Shown: positions 9,352-17,653 of the stretch, in pieces
Numbering within the stretch: position 1 is the first letter of the stretch
How the letters are laid out: every line of letters starts with the position of its first letter
Assembly (NCBI RefSeq): GCF_010614725.1
Contig: NZ_JAAEHL010000013.1
Location: 1-64,000 of the forward strand
Direction of reading: 5' to 3'
Length of the DNA stretch: 64,000 nucleotides
Source of the DNA: Flavobacterium ajazii
GTDB taxonomy: Bacteria > Bacteroidota > Bacteroidia > Flavobacteriales > Flavobacteriaceae
The notes under the pieces: model-generated
What the model saw: only the letters and a program-made list of their open reading frames with translations
The model's database searches: none
What the model was told of the DNA's origin: nothing
Made by a program: the position numbers and the translations under genes

Positions 9352-9359
9352 TATATTTG
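9352..9359 (+). promoter_or_regulatory. -7 promoter element for the HD hydrolase
   Basis: TATATTTG matches TAnnTTTG and lies 24 nt upstream of the GTG start at 9384. Confidence 0.5.
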
Positions 9360-9383
9360 TTGACTTAAAAAATTACCAGAATA

Positions 9384-10613
9384 GTGAATCATATCAATAA
9401 GTTAAAAATATTCAATGACCCCATTTATGGCTTTATTTCTATTCCGAATGAGCTTATTTATGATTTAATTCAGCACCCGTATTTTCAGCGTCTACGCCGT
9501 ATTTCGCAAATGGGATTGTCATATTTGGTCTATCCGGGAGCTAATCATACACGTTTTCATCATGCTTTGGGTTGTATGCATTTGATGCAAAAAGCTGTTG
9601 AAACACTTCGTTTTAAAGGCGTTGCTATTTCAAATGATGAAGAATGTGCTTTATTAATAGCTATTTTATTGCACGATATTGGCCATGGGCCTTTTTCTCA
9701 TGCAATGGAGAAAAGTATTGTAGAAGATGTTAATCATGAAGCTATTTCATTGTTGTTTATGAATCAGTTAAACAATGAATTTGATGGAAAGTTAAGCTTG
9801 GCAATTCAGGTTTTTAAAGGAGAATACCATAGAAAATTCATGCTTCAATTGATTTCTAGTCAATTAGATATGGATAGAATGGATTATTTAAAACGAGATA
9901 GTTTTTATACGGGAGTTGCTGAAGGAAATGTAAATTCTGAACGTCTGATTCAGATGATGAATGTTGAAAACGATGTTTTGGTTATAGAAGAGAAAGGAAT
10001 TTATTCCGTAGAAAAATTTTTGCTGTCAAGAAGATTAATGTATTGGCAGGCGTATTTGCATAAAACAAGTCTGGTGGCTGAATTAATTTTGATGAAAGTG
10101 CTTAAACGGGCTAAGGAATTAACATTGAAAGGAGTTAAGTTACCTTGCAGTGAGCCTCTTTCTTATTTTATGCAAAATAAAATTTCACTTGAAAATTTTG
10201 ATGCCGAAAAATTGGATTTATTTTCTCAGTTAGACGATTTCGATATCATAAGTGCTTTGAAAGCGTGGCAAAAGCATAATGATTTTATATTATCGACTTT
10301 AAGTAAAATGATCATTAACAGGGATTTGCTGAAAATTAAAATGAGTGCTGAGAAAATTCCGATGGAAGAGTCACAGGCGATGAAAGAAGAGTTTGCAGAG
10401 GAGCATCATATCTCGCAATTAGAGGCAGGATATTTTATTTTTAGAGGGAAAATTAAAAATCAGGCTTATAGTAAAGAAGCAGAACCAATACGAATTTTGA
10501 AAAAAGATAAAACAATTGAGGATGTTGTTGAAGCATCTGACCAGTTGAATTTGAAATCGTTATCTAAATTGGTGACAAAATATTACATCTGTTTTCCAAA
10601 ACAACTTATTTAA
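9384..10613 (+). CDS. HD-domain phosphohydrolase (SAMHD1/dGTPase-like family)
   Basis: 409-aa metal-dependent phosphohydrolase starting at GTG. It carries the H...HD...D signature: HTRFHH near residue 60, HDIGHGPFSH with His97-Asp98, and QLDMDRMDYL further on. The opening FNDPIYGFI and HPYFQRLRRISQMG are typical of bacterial YdhJ/SAMHD1-like proteins, which act on dNTPs or other nucleotides. The substrate is not determined. It is transcribed towards lpxD, 38 nt away, but lpxD has its own predicted promoter. Confidence 0.87.
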   Translation: MNHINKLKIFNDPIYGFISIPNELIYDLIQHPYFQRLRRISQMGLSYLVYPGANHTRFHHALGCMHLMQKAVETLRFKGVAISNDEECALLIAILLHDIGHGPFSHAMEKSIVEDVNHEAISLLFMNQLNNEFDGKLSLAIQVFKGEYHRKFMLQLISSQLDMDRMDYLKRDSFYTGVAEGNVNSERLIQMMNVENDVLVIEEKGIYSVEKFLLSRRLMYWQAYLHKTSLVAELILMKVLKRAKELTLKGVKLPCSEPLSYFMQNKISLENFDAEKLDLFSQLDDFDIISALKAWQKHNDFILSTLSKMIINRDLLKIKMSAEKIPMEESQAMKEEFAEEHHISQLEAGYFIFRGKIKNQAYSKEAEPIRILKKDKTIEDVVEASDQLNLKSLSKLVTKYYICFPKQLI

Positions 10614-10638
10614 ATTAACATTTAAAACCTATTTTTTA

Positions 10639-10646
10639 TATTTTTG
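10639..10646 (+). promoter_or_regulatory. -7 element immediately before lpxD
   Basis: TATTTTTG matches TAnnTTTG but ends only 5 nt before the lpxD ATG at 10652. If used, transcription would start at or next to the start codon, giving a leaderless or nearly leaderless mRNA. Confidence 0.35.
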
Positions 10647-10651
10647 TCGGG

Positions 10652-11695
10652 ATGAAATTTACAGCAGAACAAATAGCAGGAATTTTAGAAGGAGAAGTTG
10701 TTGGAAATCCCAATGCAGAAGTTTCTCGGCTTTCTAAAATTGAAGAAGGGGAGGAAGGTTCTCTTACTTTCTTGGCAAATCCAAAATATATCAATTACAT
10801 TTATACGACAAAAGCATCCATTACAATTGTTAATGATTCTTTTGTCCCGGAATCTGAAATTACTACCACTTTAATAAAAGTTGAGGATGCGTATGCGTCT
10901 TTTTCTAAACTTTTAGAATTTTACAATCAGGTTAAATTAAACAAAAGCGGAATCGAACCTCAGGCTTTTATAACTGAAGGAACTAAATATGGTGAAAACC
11001 TGTATTTAGGAAGTTTTAGCTATGTAGGTCAAAATGTGAGTTTAGGTAACAATGTAAAAATATATCCAAACAGTTTTATCGGTGACAATGTTGTTATTGG
11101 TGATAATGTATATATTTTTGCGGGCGCTAAAATTTATTCTGAAACTATAATTGGTAATAATTGTACAATTCATTCAGGAACTATAATTGGAGCAGATGGT
11201 TTTGGTTTTGCGCCAAATGAAGATGGAGAATATAATAAAGTACCGCAAATAGGGAATGTTATTATCGAAGATAATGTAGATATTGGTGCCAATACGACAA
11301 TTGACAGAGCTACGCTTGGTTCTACAATTATTAGAAAAGGTGTGAAATTAGACAATCAAATTCAGATTGCCCATAATGTAGAGATTGGTAAAAATACTGT
11401 AATTGCTGCCCAGACAGGAGTTGCAGGTTCTACAAAAATTGGAGAAAATTGTATGATTGGTGGTCAGGTAGGTATTGCAGGACACTTGGTAATTGGAAAT
11501 AATGTTCGGGTTCAGGCACAGTCAGGAATTGGCAGAAACATTAAAGATGACGAAATTTTACAGGGAAGTCCGACATTTGGTTATACTGATTTTAGTAAAT
11601 CATATGTTCATTTTAAAAACTTGCCAAAGATTGTTGCCGAATTAGAAGAATTAAAGAAACAAATAATAAACCCAAAAAATGGAAATAATGGTTAA
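10652..11695 (+). CDS. lpxD: UDP-3-O-(3-hydroxyacyl)glucosamine N-acyltransferase
   Basis: 347-aa left-handed beta-helix acyltransferase that adds the second hydroxyacyl chain in lipid A synthesis. The N-terminal uridine-binding domain (MKFTAEQIAGILEGEVVG) is followed by many hexapeptide repeats. The catalytic His is in QIAHNVEIG and the second conserved His in GIAGHLVIG. Its end overlaps the next gene, lpxC-fabZ, by 17 nt, so the two are cotranscribed and probably translationally coupled. A second LpxD-like gene lies at 14715. Confidence 0.96.
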   Translation: MKFTAEQIAGILEGEVVGNPNAEVSRLSKIEEGEEGSLTFLANPKYINYIYTTKASITIVNDSFVPESEITTTLIKVEDAYASFSKLLEFYNQVKLNKSGIEPQAFITEGTKYGENLYLGSFSYVGQNVSLGNNVKIYPNSFIGDNVVIGDNVYIFAGAKIYSETIIGNNCTIHSGTIIGADGFGFAPNEDGEYNKVPQIGNVIIEDNVDIGANTTIDRATLGSTIIRKGVKLDNQIQIAHNVEIGKNTVIAAQTGVAGSTKIGENCMIGGQVGIAGHLVIGNNVRVQAQSGIGRNIKDDEILQGSPTFGYTDFSKSYVHFKNLPKIVAELEELKKQIINPKNGNNG

Positions 11696-13076
11696 ACAGA
11701 AGACCATCAAGAATGAAATTTCACTAACAGGAGTTGGATTACATACTGGAAAAGAAGTTACAATGACTTTTAAACCTGCTCCGATTAATAATGGTTTCAC
11801 TTTTGTTAGAATTGATTTGCAAGGTCAGCCAGTAATCGAAGCTGATGCCAATTATGTAGTTAACACACAAAGAGGTACCAATTTAGAAAAATTAGGCGTA
11901 AAAATTCAGACTCCTGAACACGTTTTAGCCGCATTAGTTGGTTGTGATCTGGATAACGTAATTATAGAATTAAATGCTTCAGAACTTCCTATTATGGATG
12001 GTTCTTCCAAATATTTTGTTGAGGCTATTGAAAAAGCCGGAATCGAAGAACAGGATGCAAAACGTAATGTTTATGTAGTAAAAGAAGTAATCTCATTTAC
12101 AGACGAAGCTACAGGAAGTGAGATTTTGGTTATGCCAAGCGATGATTATCAGGTTACAACAATGGTAGATTTTGGTACTAAAGTTTTAGGTACCCAAAAT
12201 GCAACTTTAAAAAGCATTACTGACTTTAAAGATGAAATCTCAAATTCAAGAACTTTTAGTTTTTTACATGAATTAGAGTCTTTATTAGAACATGGATTAA
12301 TTAAAGGCGGTGATTTAAATAATGCTATTGTTTATGTAGATAAAGAGATTTCTGATTCTACAATGGAAAGTCTAAAAAAGGCTTTTGGAAAAGATGAAAT
12401 TTCGGTTAAACCAAATGGTGTTCTTGATAATTTAACTTTGCATTATCCAAACGAAGCGGCAAGACATAAGCTTTTGGATGTTATTGGTGATTTATCTTTA
12501 ATAGGTGTTAGAATTCAGGGTAAAATTATTGCTAATAAGCCAGGACATTATGTGAATACTCAATTTGCCAAAAAATTAGCAAAGATTATTAAGATTGAGC
12601 AAAGAAACCATATTCCGGTTTATGATTTAAATCAGGAGCCATTAATGGATATTCATAAAATTATGGCTGTTTTGCCTCACAGGCCGCCATTTTTGTTGAT
12701 TGACAGAATTATTGAAATGTCAGCAAGCCATGTAGTCGGATTGAAAAATGTTACAATGAACGAAAATTTCTTCGTTGGACATTTTCCTGATGCTCCTGTA
12801 ATGCCAGGTGTATTAATTGTTGAAGCAATGGCGCAAACGGGTGGAATTTTAGTTTTGAGTACAGTTCCGGACCCTGAAAATTATTTAACTTATTTTATGA
12901 AAATAGATAATGTTAAATTTAAACATAAAGTCTTACCGGGTGATACCTTAATATTTAAGTGTGATTTGATTTCTCCTATCAGAAGAGGGATTTGTCACAT
13001 GCAGGCCAACGCTTATGCCAACGGAAAATTAGTAGCAGAAGCAGAATTAATGGCTCAAATTGCGAAAAAACAGTAA
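11679..13076 (+). CDS. lpxC-fabZ: bifunctional UDP-3-O-acyl-GlcNAc deacetylase / 3-hydroxyacyl-ACP dehydratase
   Basis: 465-aa fusion typical of Bacteroidota. The N-terminal part (about residues 1-310) is LpxC, the zinc deacetylase committing lipid A synthesis, with TPEHVLAAL and HKLLDVIGDLSLIG supplying zinc ligands. The C-terminal part (about 320-465) is FabZ, with LPHRPPFLLID, GHFPDAPVMPG (catalytic His) and VEAMAQTGG (catalytic Glu). The start may be the second ATG at 11688 (MVKQKTIK); both overlap lpxD. The fusion places fatty acid and lipid A supply, which share a precursor, in one protein. Confidence 0.97.
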   Translation: MEIMVKQKTIKNEISLTGVGLHTGKEVTMTFKPAPINNGFTFVRIDLQGQPVIEADANYVVNTQRGTNLEKLGVKIQTPEHVLAALVGCDLDNVIIELNASELPIMDGSSKYFVEAIEKAGIEEQDAKRNVYVVKEVISFTDEATGSEILVMPSDDYQVTTMVDFGTKVLGTQNATLKSITDFKDEISNSRTFSFLHELESLLEHGLIKGGDLNNAIVYVDKEISDSTMESLKKAFGKDEISVKPNGVLDNLTLHYPNEAARHKLLDVIGDLSLIGVRIQGKIIANKPGHYVNTQFAKKLAKIIKIEQRNHIPVYDLNQEPLMDIHKIMAVLPHRPPFLLIDRIIEMSASHVVGLKNVTMNENFFVGHFPDAPVMPGVLIVEAMAQTGGILVLSTVPDPENYLTYFMKIDNVKFKHKVLPGDTLIFKCDLISPIRRGICHMQANAYANGKLVAEAELMAQIAKKQ

Positions 13077-13093
13077 TTAATCTAAAATTATTG

Positions 13094-13112
13094 TTTAGGT
13101 TTGTTGCCTAAA
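13094..13112. repeat. small hairpin between lpxC-fabZ and lpxA
   Basis: TTTAGG (13094-13099) pairs with CCTAAA (13107-13112), and TCTAA/TTAGA flank the stem outside a bulge. It has no T-tract, so it is not a good terminator, and lies in a 68-nt operon spacer. Confidence 0.4.
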
Positions 13113-13144
13113 TTAGACATTTAATTAAAATATAAAAAACACAG

Positions 13145-13930
13145 ATGAATCAACCATTAGCCTATGTTCATCCTGGCGCTAAAATCGCTAAAAATGTTGT
13201 AATAGAACCCTTTACAACGATTCATAATAATGTTGTTATCGGGGATGGTACCTGGATAGGTTCAAATGTAACTATTATGGAAGGTGCCCGAATTGGTAAA
13301 AATTGTAATATTTTTCCAGGGGCAGTAATTTCTGCAGTTCCACAGGATTTAAAATTTGGAGGTGAAGATTCGTTAGCTATTATCGGAGATAACTGTACAA
13401 TTAGAGAGTGTGTAACTATTAATAGAGGAACAATTGCTTCAGGTCAGACAGTGCTTGGAAATAATTGCCTTGTAATGGCTTACGCTCATATTGCACACGA
13501 CTGTGTAATCGGAAATAATGCTATTATCGTAAACGGAGTAGCTTTAGCAGGTCACGTAGTAGTCGGAAATCATGCCGTAATTGGTGGTTTGGCTGCAATT
13601 CACCAATTTATTCATATCGGAGATCATGCTATGATTTCTGGAGGATCTTTGGTTAGAAAAGACGTTCCTCCTTATACAAAAGCGGCAAAAGAACCGTTGT
13701 CTTATGTTGGAATTAATTCTGTTGGTTTAAGAAGAAGAGGGTTTTCTACCGAAAAAATTAGAGAAATTCAGGAAATCTACAGAATTTTATACCAGAAAAA
13801 TTATAATACAACTCAGGCTTTAAGTATAATTGAAGCCGAAATGGAAGCGACTCCTGAGAGAGATGAAATTTTAGATTTTATCAGAAATTCATCAAGAGGA
13901 ATTATGAAAGGTTATTCAGGTAACTATTAA
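13145..13930 (+). CDS. lpxA: acyl-ACP--UDP-N-acetylglucosamine O-acyltransferase
   Basis: 261 aa, the standard LpxA length. It transfers the first 3-hydroxyacyl chain to UDP-GlcNAc in lipid A synthesis. Hexapeptide repeats fill the N-terminal two thirds (YVHPGAKIAKNVVIEPF). The catalytic His lies in the AYAHIAHDC stretch, and the substrate-specificity strand VALAGHV follows. The C-terminal helical domain starts at KEPLSYVGIN. Cotranscription with lpxC-fabZ is likely. Confidence 0.97.
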   Translation: MNQPLAYVHPGAKIAKNVVIEPFTTIHNNVVIGDGTWIGSNVTIMEGARIGKNCNIFPGAVISAVPQDLKFGGEDSLAIIGDNCTIRECVTINRGTIASGQTVLGNNCLVMAYAHIAHDCVIGNNAIIVNGVALAGHVVVGNHAVIGGLAAIHQFIHIGDHAMISGGSLVRKDVPPYTKAAKEPLSYVGINSVGLRRRGFSTEKIREIQEIYRILYQKNYNTTQALSIIEAEMEATPERDEILDFIRNSSRGIMKGYSGNY

Positions 13931-13953
13931 AATAAAAGTTTAATTGTTTATTT

Positions 13954-13995
13954 GTTGAATCGTTTAATCGAAAAAAAACAGTTAAACGATTCAAC
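13954..13995. repeat. spacer hairpin between lpxA and efp
   Basis: Perfect 14-bp arms, GTTGAATCGTTTAA (13954-13967) and TTAAACGATTCAAC (13982-13995), close a 14-nt A-rich loop. Part of the right arm is repeated directly (GATTCAAC at 13988 and again after it). No T-tract follows, so this looks like an intercistronic hairpin rather than a terminator. Confidence 0.75.
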
Positions 13996-14028
13996 GGATT
14001 CAACAAAAATAAAATAAAACAAATTACA

Positions 14029-14595
14029 ATGGCATCTACATCAGATATTAGAAACGGATTGTGTATTAAATTTAATCACGATATCTATAAAATTATTGAA
14101 TTTCTTCACGTAAAACCAGGAAAAGGACCTGCTTTCGTAAGAACTAAATTAAAAAGTTTAACTTCAGGTAAAGTATTGGATAATACTTTTTCAGCAGGTC
14201 ATAAAATTGATGTTATTAGAGTTGAAACTCATACATTCCAGTTTTTATATCCGGAAGGTGATGAATTTCACTTCATGAATGCTGAAACGTTTGAACAGAT
14301 TTCTTTAAACAAAAATATTTTGGATGCTCCGGATTTGTTAAAAGAAGGAACAAATGTAATGGTTCAGATCAATACAGAAACAGATTTACCTTTATCTGTT
14401 GATATGCCTGCATCTGTAATTCTTGAAGTTACTTATGCTGAGCCAGGAGTAAAAGGAAATACAGCTACGAATGCTACAAAAAATGCTACAGTAGAAACTG
14501 GTGCATCTGTAAATGTTCCTTTGTTTATTAACGAAGGAGATAAAATTAAAATTGATACAGCTTCAGGGTCTTACATGGAGCGTGTAAAGGAGTAG
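14029..14595 (+). CDS. efp: elongation factor P
   Basis: 188-aa translation factor that relieves ribosome stalling at polyproline. It shows the three-domain EF-P layout, with FLHVKPGKGPAF in domain I. Lys32 occupies the position that is post-translationally modified in many bacteria. No modification enzyme gene is visible nearby. It sits between lpxA and the second lpxD-like gene, 98 nt and 119 nt from its neighbours, each spacer holding a hairpin. Confidence 0.97.
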   Translation: MASTSDIRNGLCIKFNHDIYKIIEFLHVKPGKGPAFVRTKLKSLTSGKVLDNTFSAGHKIDVIRVETHTFQFLYPEGDEFHFMNAETFEQISLNKNILDAPDLLKEGTNVMVQINTETDLPLSVDMPASVILEVTYAEPGVKGNTATNATKNATVETGASVNVPLFINEGDKIKIDTASGSYMERVKE

Positions 14596-14617
14596 TTTTT
14601 TAATTAAGATATTTGAT

Positions 14618-14683
14618 AATGAGTCAATTAGGTAATTTGTGAATCGACATATTTTTGTATATTCACATTCTAATTGACTCATT
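14618..14683. repeat. spacer hairpin between efp and the lpxD-like gene
   Basis: Perfect 14-bp arms, AATGAGTCAATTAG (14618-14631) and CTAATTGACTCATT (14670-14683). Inside them GTGAAT (14639-14644) pairs with ATTCAC (14661-14666), giving a long interrupted stem. A TATTTTTG at 14650-14657 in the loop could be a -7 element for the downstream gene. Confidence 0.7.
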
Positions 14684-14714
14684 TTCTAATTGGCACATTT
14701 TCGAATTATAAAAT

Positions 14715-15644
14715 ATGAAATTTCCAAAGGTTTACTCTTTAGACGAAATTGCAAATTTGCTTAACTGCGAATTTATTGGAGACAAGAACTTTCAGGTTTT
14801 GGGCATGAACGAAATTCACGTTGTAGAACCAGGAGATATTGTTTTTGTTGATCACCCGAAATATTATGACAAAGCTTTACAATCTGCAGCAACTATTGTT
14901 TTAATCAATAAAAAAGTGGATTGTCCAGAGGGTAAAGCACTTTTAATTTCTGATGATCCTTTCAGAGATTTCAATACTTTAACGAAACACTTTAAGCCTT
15001 TTCAATTTGCTAATGTTGCTATTGCTTCATCTGCCCAAATTGGAGAAGGGACAGTTATTCAGCCAAATTCTTTTGTTGGAAATCACGTTACTATTGGTAA
15101 AAACTGCCTGATACATTCTAATGTTTCGATTTATGATCATACAGTAATCGGAGATAATGTGATTATTCATGCAGGAACTATTTTAGGAGCAGATGCTTTT
15201 TATTATAAAAAACGTCCGGAAGGTTTTGATCAGCTAATATCGGGAGGAAGAGTGGTAATTGAAGATAATGTTGGTATCGGAGCTCTTTGTACTATAGATA
15301 AAGGAGTAACCGGCGATACAACAATTGGTGCGGGTACAAAACTAGATAATCAAGTGCATGTTGGACACGATACCGTTATTGGTAAAAAGTGTTTAATTGC
15401 TTCTCAAACAGGTATTGCAGGTTGCGTTATCATTGAAGACGAAGTGACACTTTGGGGACAAGTTGGAACTACCAGCGGAATTACAATTGGAGCTAAAGCT
15501 GTAGTTATGGGACAAACCGGTGTGACTAAATCGGTAGAAGGAGGAAAATCTTATTTTGGAACTCCAATAGAAGAATCAAGAGAAAAGCTGAAACAATTAG
15601 CGAATATCAAAAAGATTCCAGAAATTCTAAATAAATTGAAATAA
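14715..15644 (+). CDS. LpxD-like hexapeptide acyltransferase paralog
   Basis: 309-aa homolog of LpxD, shorter than the 347-aa copy at 10652. The N-terminal uridine-binding-like domain (about 1-100) and hexapeptide beta-helix are present. The catalytic-type His is kept in LDNQVHVGHDTVIG. The second conserved active-site His of LpxD (GIAGH in the other copy) is replaced here by GTTSG. It could use another sugar nucleotide or acyl donor, or be a weak LpxD. Its place after lpxA-efp suggests an envelope role. NTF2-like 15646 follows by one base. Confidence 0.82.
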   Translation: MKFPKVYSLDEIANLLNCEFIGDKNFQVLGMNEIHVVEPGDIVFVDHPKYYDKALQSAATIVLINKKVDCPEGKALLISDDPFRDFNTLTKHFKPFQFANVAIASSAQIGEGTVIQPNSFVGNHVTIGKNCLIHSNVSIYDHTVIGDNVIIHAGTILGADAFYYKKRPEGFDQLISGGRVVIEDNVGIGALCTIDKGVTGDTTIGAGTKLDNQVHVGHDTVIGKKCLIASQTGIAGCVIIEDEVTLWGQVGTTSGITIGAKAVVMGQTGVTKSVEGGKSYFGTPIEESREKLKQLANIKKIPEILNKLK

Positions 15645-15645
15645 T

Positions 15646-16008
15646 ATGTCTATTAAAGAATTTGTTCAAAAATTTTATAAATCGGATGCCCTGATTGATA
15701 GTGAAATTTTGAAGACCTATCTGCATCCTGACGTTACAATAGAGTGGAATAGCAGTAAAGGATTAATTCATATGGATTATAATTCGATAATAGAAATGGC
15801 TAATGAATTAAATAGAGCTTACGTACGTTCAAAAGTTCGAATTAGTCATATTGTAGCTGAAGACGATTTGGTTTCAGTACGTTATTCCCACTTTGTAAAA
15901 ACGATTGAGAATCCTCGTGAAGAAATGCTATTAGCTCATTTTTTTACAATTTGGCAAATAAAAGATGATAAATTATACAGAGGTTATCAAATGAGTCAAT
16001 TTTCTTAA
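15646..16008 (+). CDS. NTF2-like/SnoaL-fold protein
   Basis: 120-aa single-domain protein with the alpha+beta barrel pattern of the NTF2-like superfamily: VQKFYKSDALIDSEILKTYLHPDVTIEWN at the start and HFFTIWQIKDDKLYRGYQ at the end. Family members are enzymes or small-molecule binders; no ligand can be inferred. The start codon lies one base past the preceding stop (ATAATATG), so the pair is translationally coupled. Confidence 0.75.
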   Translation: MSIKEFVQKFYKSDALIDSEILKTYLHPDVTIEWNSSKGLIHMDYNSIIEMANELNRAYVRSKVRISHIVAEDDLVSVRYSHFVKTIENPREEMLLAHFFTIWQIKDDKLYRGYQMSQFS

Positions 16009-16051
16009 TATTTTTTGCCAATAAAAAAGGTGAAAATAAGTTACAAAACCT

Positions 16052-16059
16052 TACTTTTG
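16052..16059 (+). promoter_or_regulatory. -7 promoter element for sucD
   Basis: TACTTTTG fits TAnnTTTG, 35 nt upstream of the sucD ATG at 16095. A TTG -33 element is not evident. Confidence 0.45.
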
Positions 16060-16094
16060 CATCACAATTTTAAAAACTACATAAAATATATATC

Positions 16095-16967
16095 ATGAGT
16101 GTTTTAGTTAATAAAGATTCCAAAATAATTGTTCAGGGATTTACAGGAAGCGAAGGGACGTTCCATGCTTCTCAAATGATTGAGTACGGTACTAATGTTG
16201 TAGGTGGTGTTACTCCGGGTAAAGGAGGAACTAGCCATTTAGATCGTCCGGTTTTTAACACAGTAAAAGATGCTGTTGATCAGGCCGGAGCTGATACTTC
16301 TATCATTTTTGTACCGCCAGCTTTTGCTGCTGATGCAATTATGGAAGCTGCTGATGCCGGAATTAAAGTAATTATTGCTATTACAGAAGGAATTCCTGTA
16401 GCAGATATGATTAAGGCTAATAATTATGTTAAAGAAAGAAATTCAAGATTAATCGGACCAAACTGTCCTGGTATTATTACTCCGGGAGAAGCTAAAGTTG
16501 GTATCATGCCAGGTTTCGTTTTCAAAAAAGGTTCAGTTGGAATCGTTTCTAAATCTGGAACTTTAACTTACGAAGCTGCTGATCAGGTTGTAAAACAAGG
16601 TTTAGGAATTACTACTGCTATTGGTATTGGTGGAGATCCAATTATTGGAACTACAACTAAAGAGGCTGTTGAATTATTAATGAATGACCCTGAAACTGAA
16701 ATTATCATCATGATTGGTGAAATCGGAGGTCAGTTAGAAGCTGATGCTGCTAAATGGGTTAGAGCTGATGGTAACCGTAAGCCAGTTGTTGGTTTTATTG
16801 CCGGAGAAACTGCTCCTGCAGGTAGAACTATGGGGCATGCTGGTGCTATTGTTGGTGGTTCTGATGATACAGCTGCTGCTAAAAAACAAATCATGAGAGA
16901 CAACGGAATCCATGTTGTTGATTCACCAGCTGAAATTGGTAAAAAAGTAAAAGAAGTACTTGGATAA
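16095..16967 (+). CDS. sucD: succinate--CoA ligase, alpha subunit
   Basis: 290 aa, full length. It makes succinate and NTP from succinyl-CoA in the TCA cycle with the beta subunit SucC, which is not in this window. The CoA-binding Rossmann start (IVQGFTGSEGTFH), GIVSKSGTLTYEA and the phosphohistidine loop MGHAGAIVGG are all present. The gene has its own promoter element and terminator, so it is probably monocistronic, apart from sucC. Confidence 0.97.
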   Translation: MSVLVNKDSKIIVQGFTGSEGTFHASQMIEYGTNVVGGVTPGKGGTSHLDRPVFNTVKDAVDQAGADTSIIFVPPAFAADAIMEAADAGIKVIIAITEGIPVADMIKANNYVKERNSRLIGPNCPGIITPGEAKVGIMPGFVFKKGSVGIVSKSGTLTYEAADQVVKQGLGITTAIGIGGDPIIGTTTKEAVELLMNDPETEIIIMIGEIGGQLEADAAKWVRADGNRKPVVGFIAGETAPAGRTMGHAGAIVGGSDDTAAAKKQIMRDNGIHVVDSPAEIGKKVKEVLG

Positions 16968-16994
16968 TTTTCAGGTCTCGAAATAATAAATTTC

Positions 16995-17025
16995 AAAAAG
17001 TCTCAATATTCGTTGAGACTTTTTT
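16995..17025 (+). terminator. sucD terminator
   Basis: AAAAAGTCTCAA (16995-17006) pairs with TTGAGACTTTTT (17013-17024) around a 6-nt loop and runs into further T residues. Confidence 0.9.
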
Positions 17026-17104
17026 ATATTTTTAAAATGTTTGAAATATAAAAAAACTTAGCGGCTCAGATTCTTAGGAACTTTGAAGCTAAAAAATAAA
17101 ATAT

Positions 17105-17530
17105 ATGTATAAAGAATTAGAAAAATTTAAAGTAACGAATAGTTTTACTTTTACGGTTGAAGATAGTTTAGAACAAGCTTGTAATGCTCCTGATGGTGCG
17201 GGCATTTTTGTTGTTTATGCTGTTGAAGGAAATGAGAAAGAATTGATTATGGTTGGTTCTACGGGTACTGTGCAGAATGATGGAACTTTAAAAAGTAAAA
17301 ATGGTGGTTTGTATGATAAAATCGTAAACGGACATCAATTTGCTAAAACAGGAAGAAAATATTCATGGTCGGCACAAATGAAGCTGGAAAATATTGAAGC
17401 TCTTGAAGTAACTTGGTATGAAACATTCAATGCCGATGTAAAAGCAATTCCAACTACTGTTGAAGGTCAGGTTTTGCAAAATTTTCTTGATGAAAATGGC
17501 AGATTGCCGAGATGGAATGTTGCTTTCTAA
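17105..17530 (+). CDS. small protein, possibly GIY-YIG-like
   Basis: 141 aa, not confidently recognised. GIFVVYAV around residue 33 and IMVGSTG around residue 48 resemble the two strands that name the GIY-YIG nuclease fold (here GIF and MVG). A later VEGQVLQNF could supply the catalytic Glu, and LPRWN resembles the usual end of the domain. The Arg expected in the first helix (GLYDKIVNGHQF here) is not seen, so it may be inactive. It is monocistronic with its own terminator. The fold call is inference. Confidence 0.55.
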   Translation: MYKELEKFKVTNSFTFTVEDSLEQACNAPDGAGIFVVYAVEGNEKELIMVGSTGTVQNDGTLKSKNGGLYDKIVNGHQFAKTGRKYSWSAQMKLENIEALEVTWYETFNADVKAIPTTVEGQVLQNFLDENGRLPRWNVAF

Positions 17531-17549
17531 ATAACGCTTAAATAATTTT

Positions 17550-17580
17550 AAAAAAGCTTTGCATTATGCAAAGCTTTTTT
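17550..17580 (+). terminator. terminator after the GIY-YIG-like gene
   Basis: AAAAAAGCTTTGCA pairs perfectly with TGCAAAGCTTTTTT around a TTA loop. The 14-bp stem with a T-run is a textbook intrinsic terminator. Confidence 0.92.
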
Positions 17581-17614
17581 AGTATTACAAATTTTATAAA
17601 ACGCCCAAATAATC

Positions 17615-17622
17615 TATATTTG
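17615..17622 (+). promoter_or_regulatory. -7 promoter element for fabG
   Basis: TATATTTG is a perfect TAnnTTTG match 31 nt before the fabG ATG at 17654. Confidence 0.5.
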
Positions 17623-17653
17623 TACTTCAAAAAATAAAAACGAATACCTTAAT

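Noticed and set aside
14650..14657. TATTTTTG in the efp-lpxD-like spacer as a definite promoter
   Set aside because: It lies in the loop of the spacer hairpin in a very AT-rich region and lacks a -33 partner; chance occurrence is likely.
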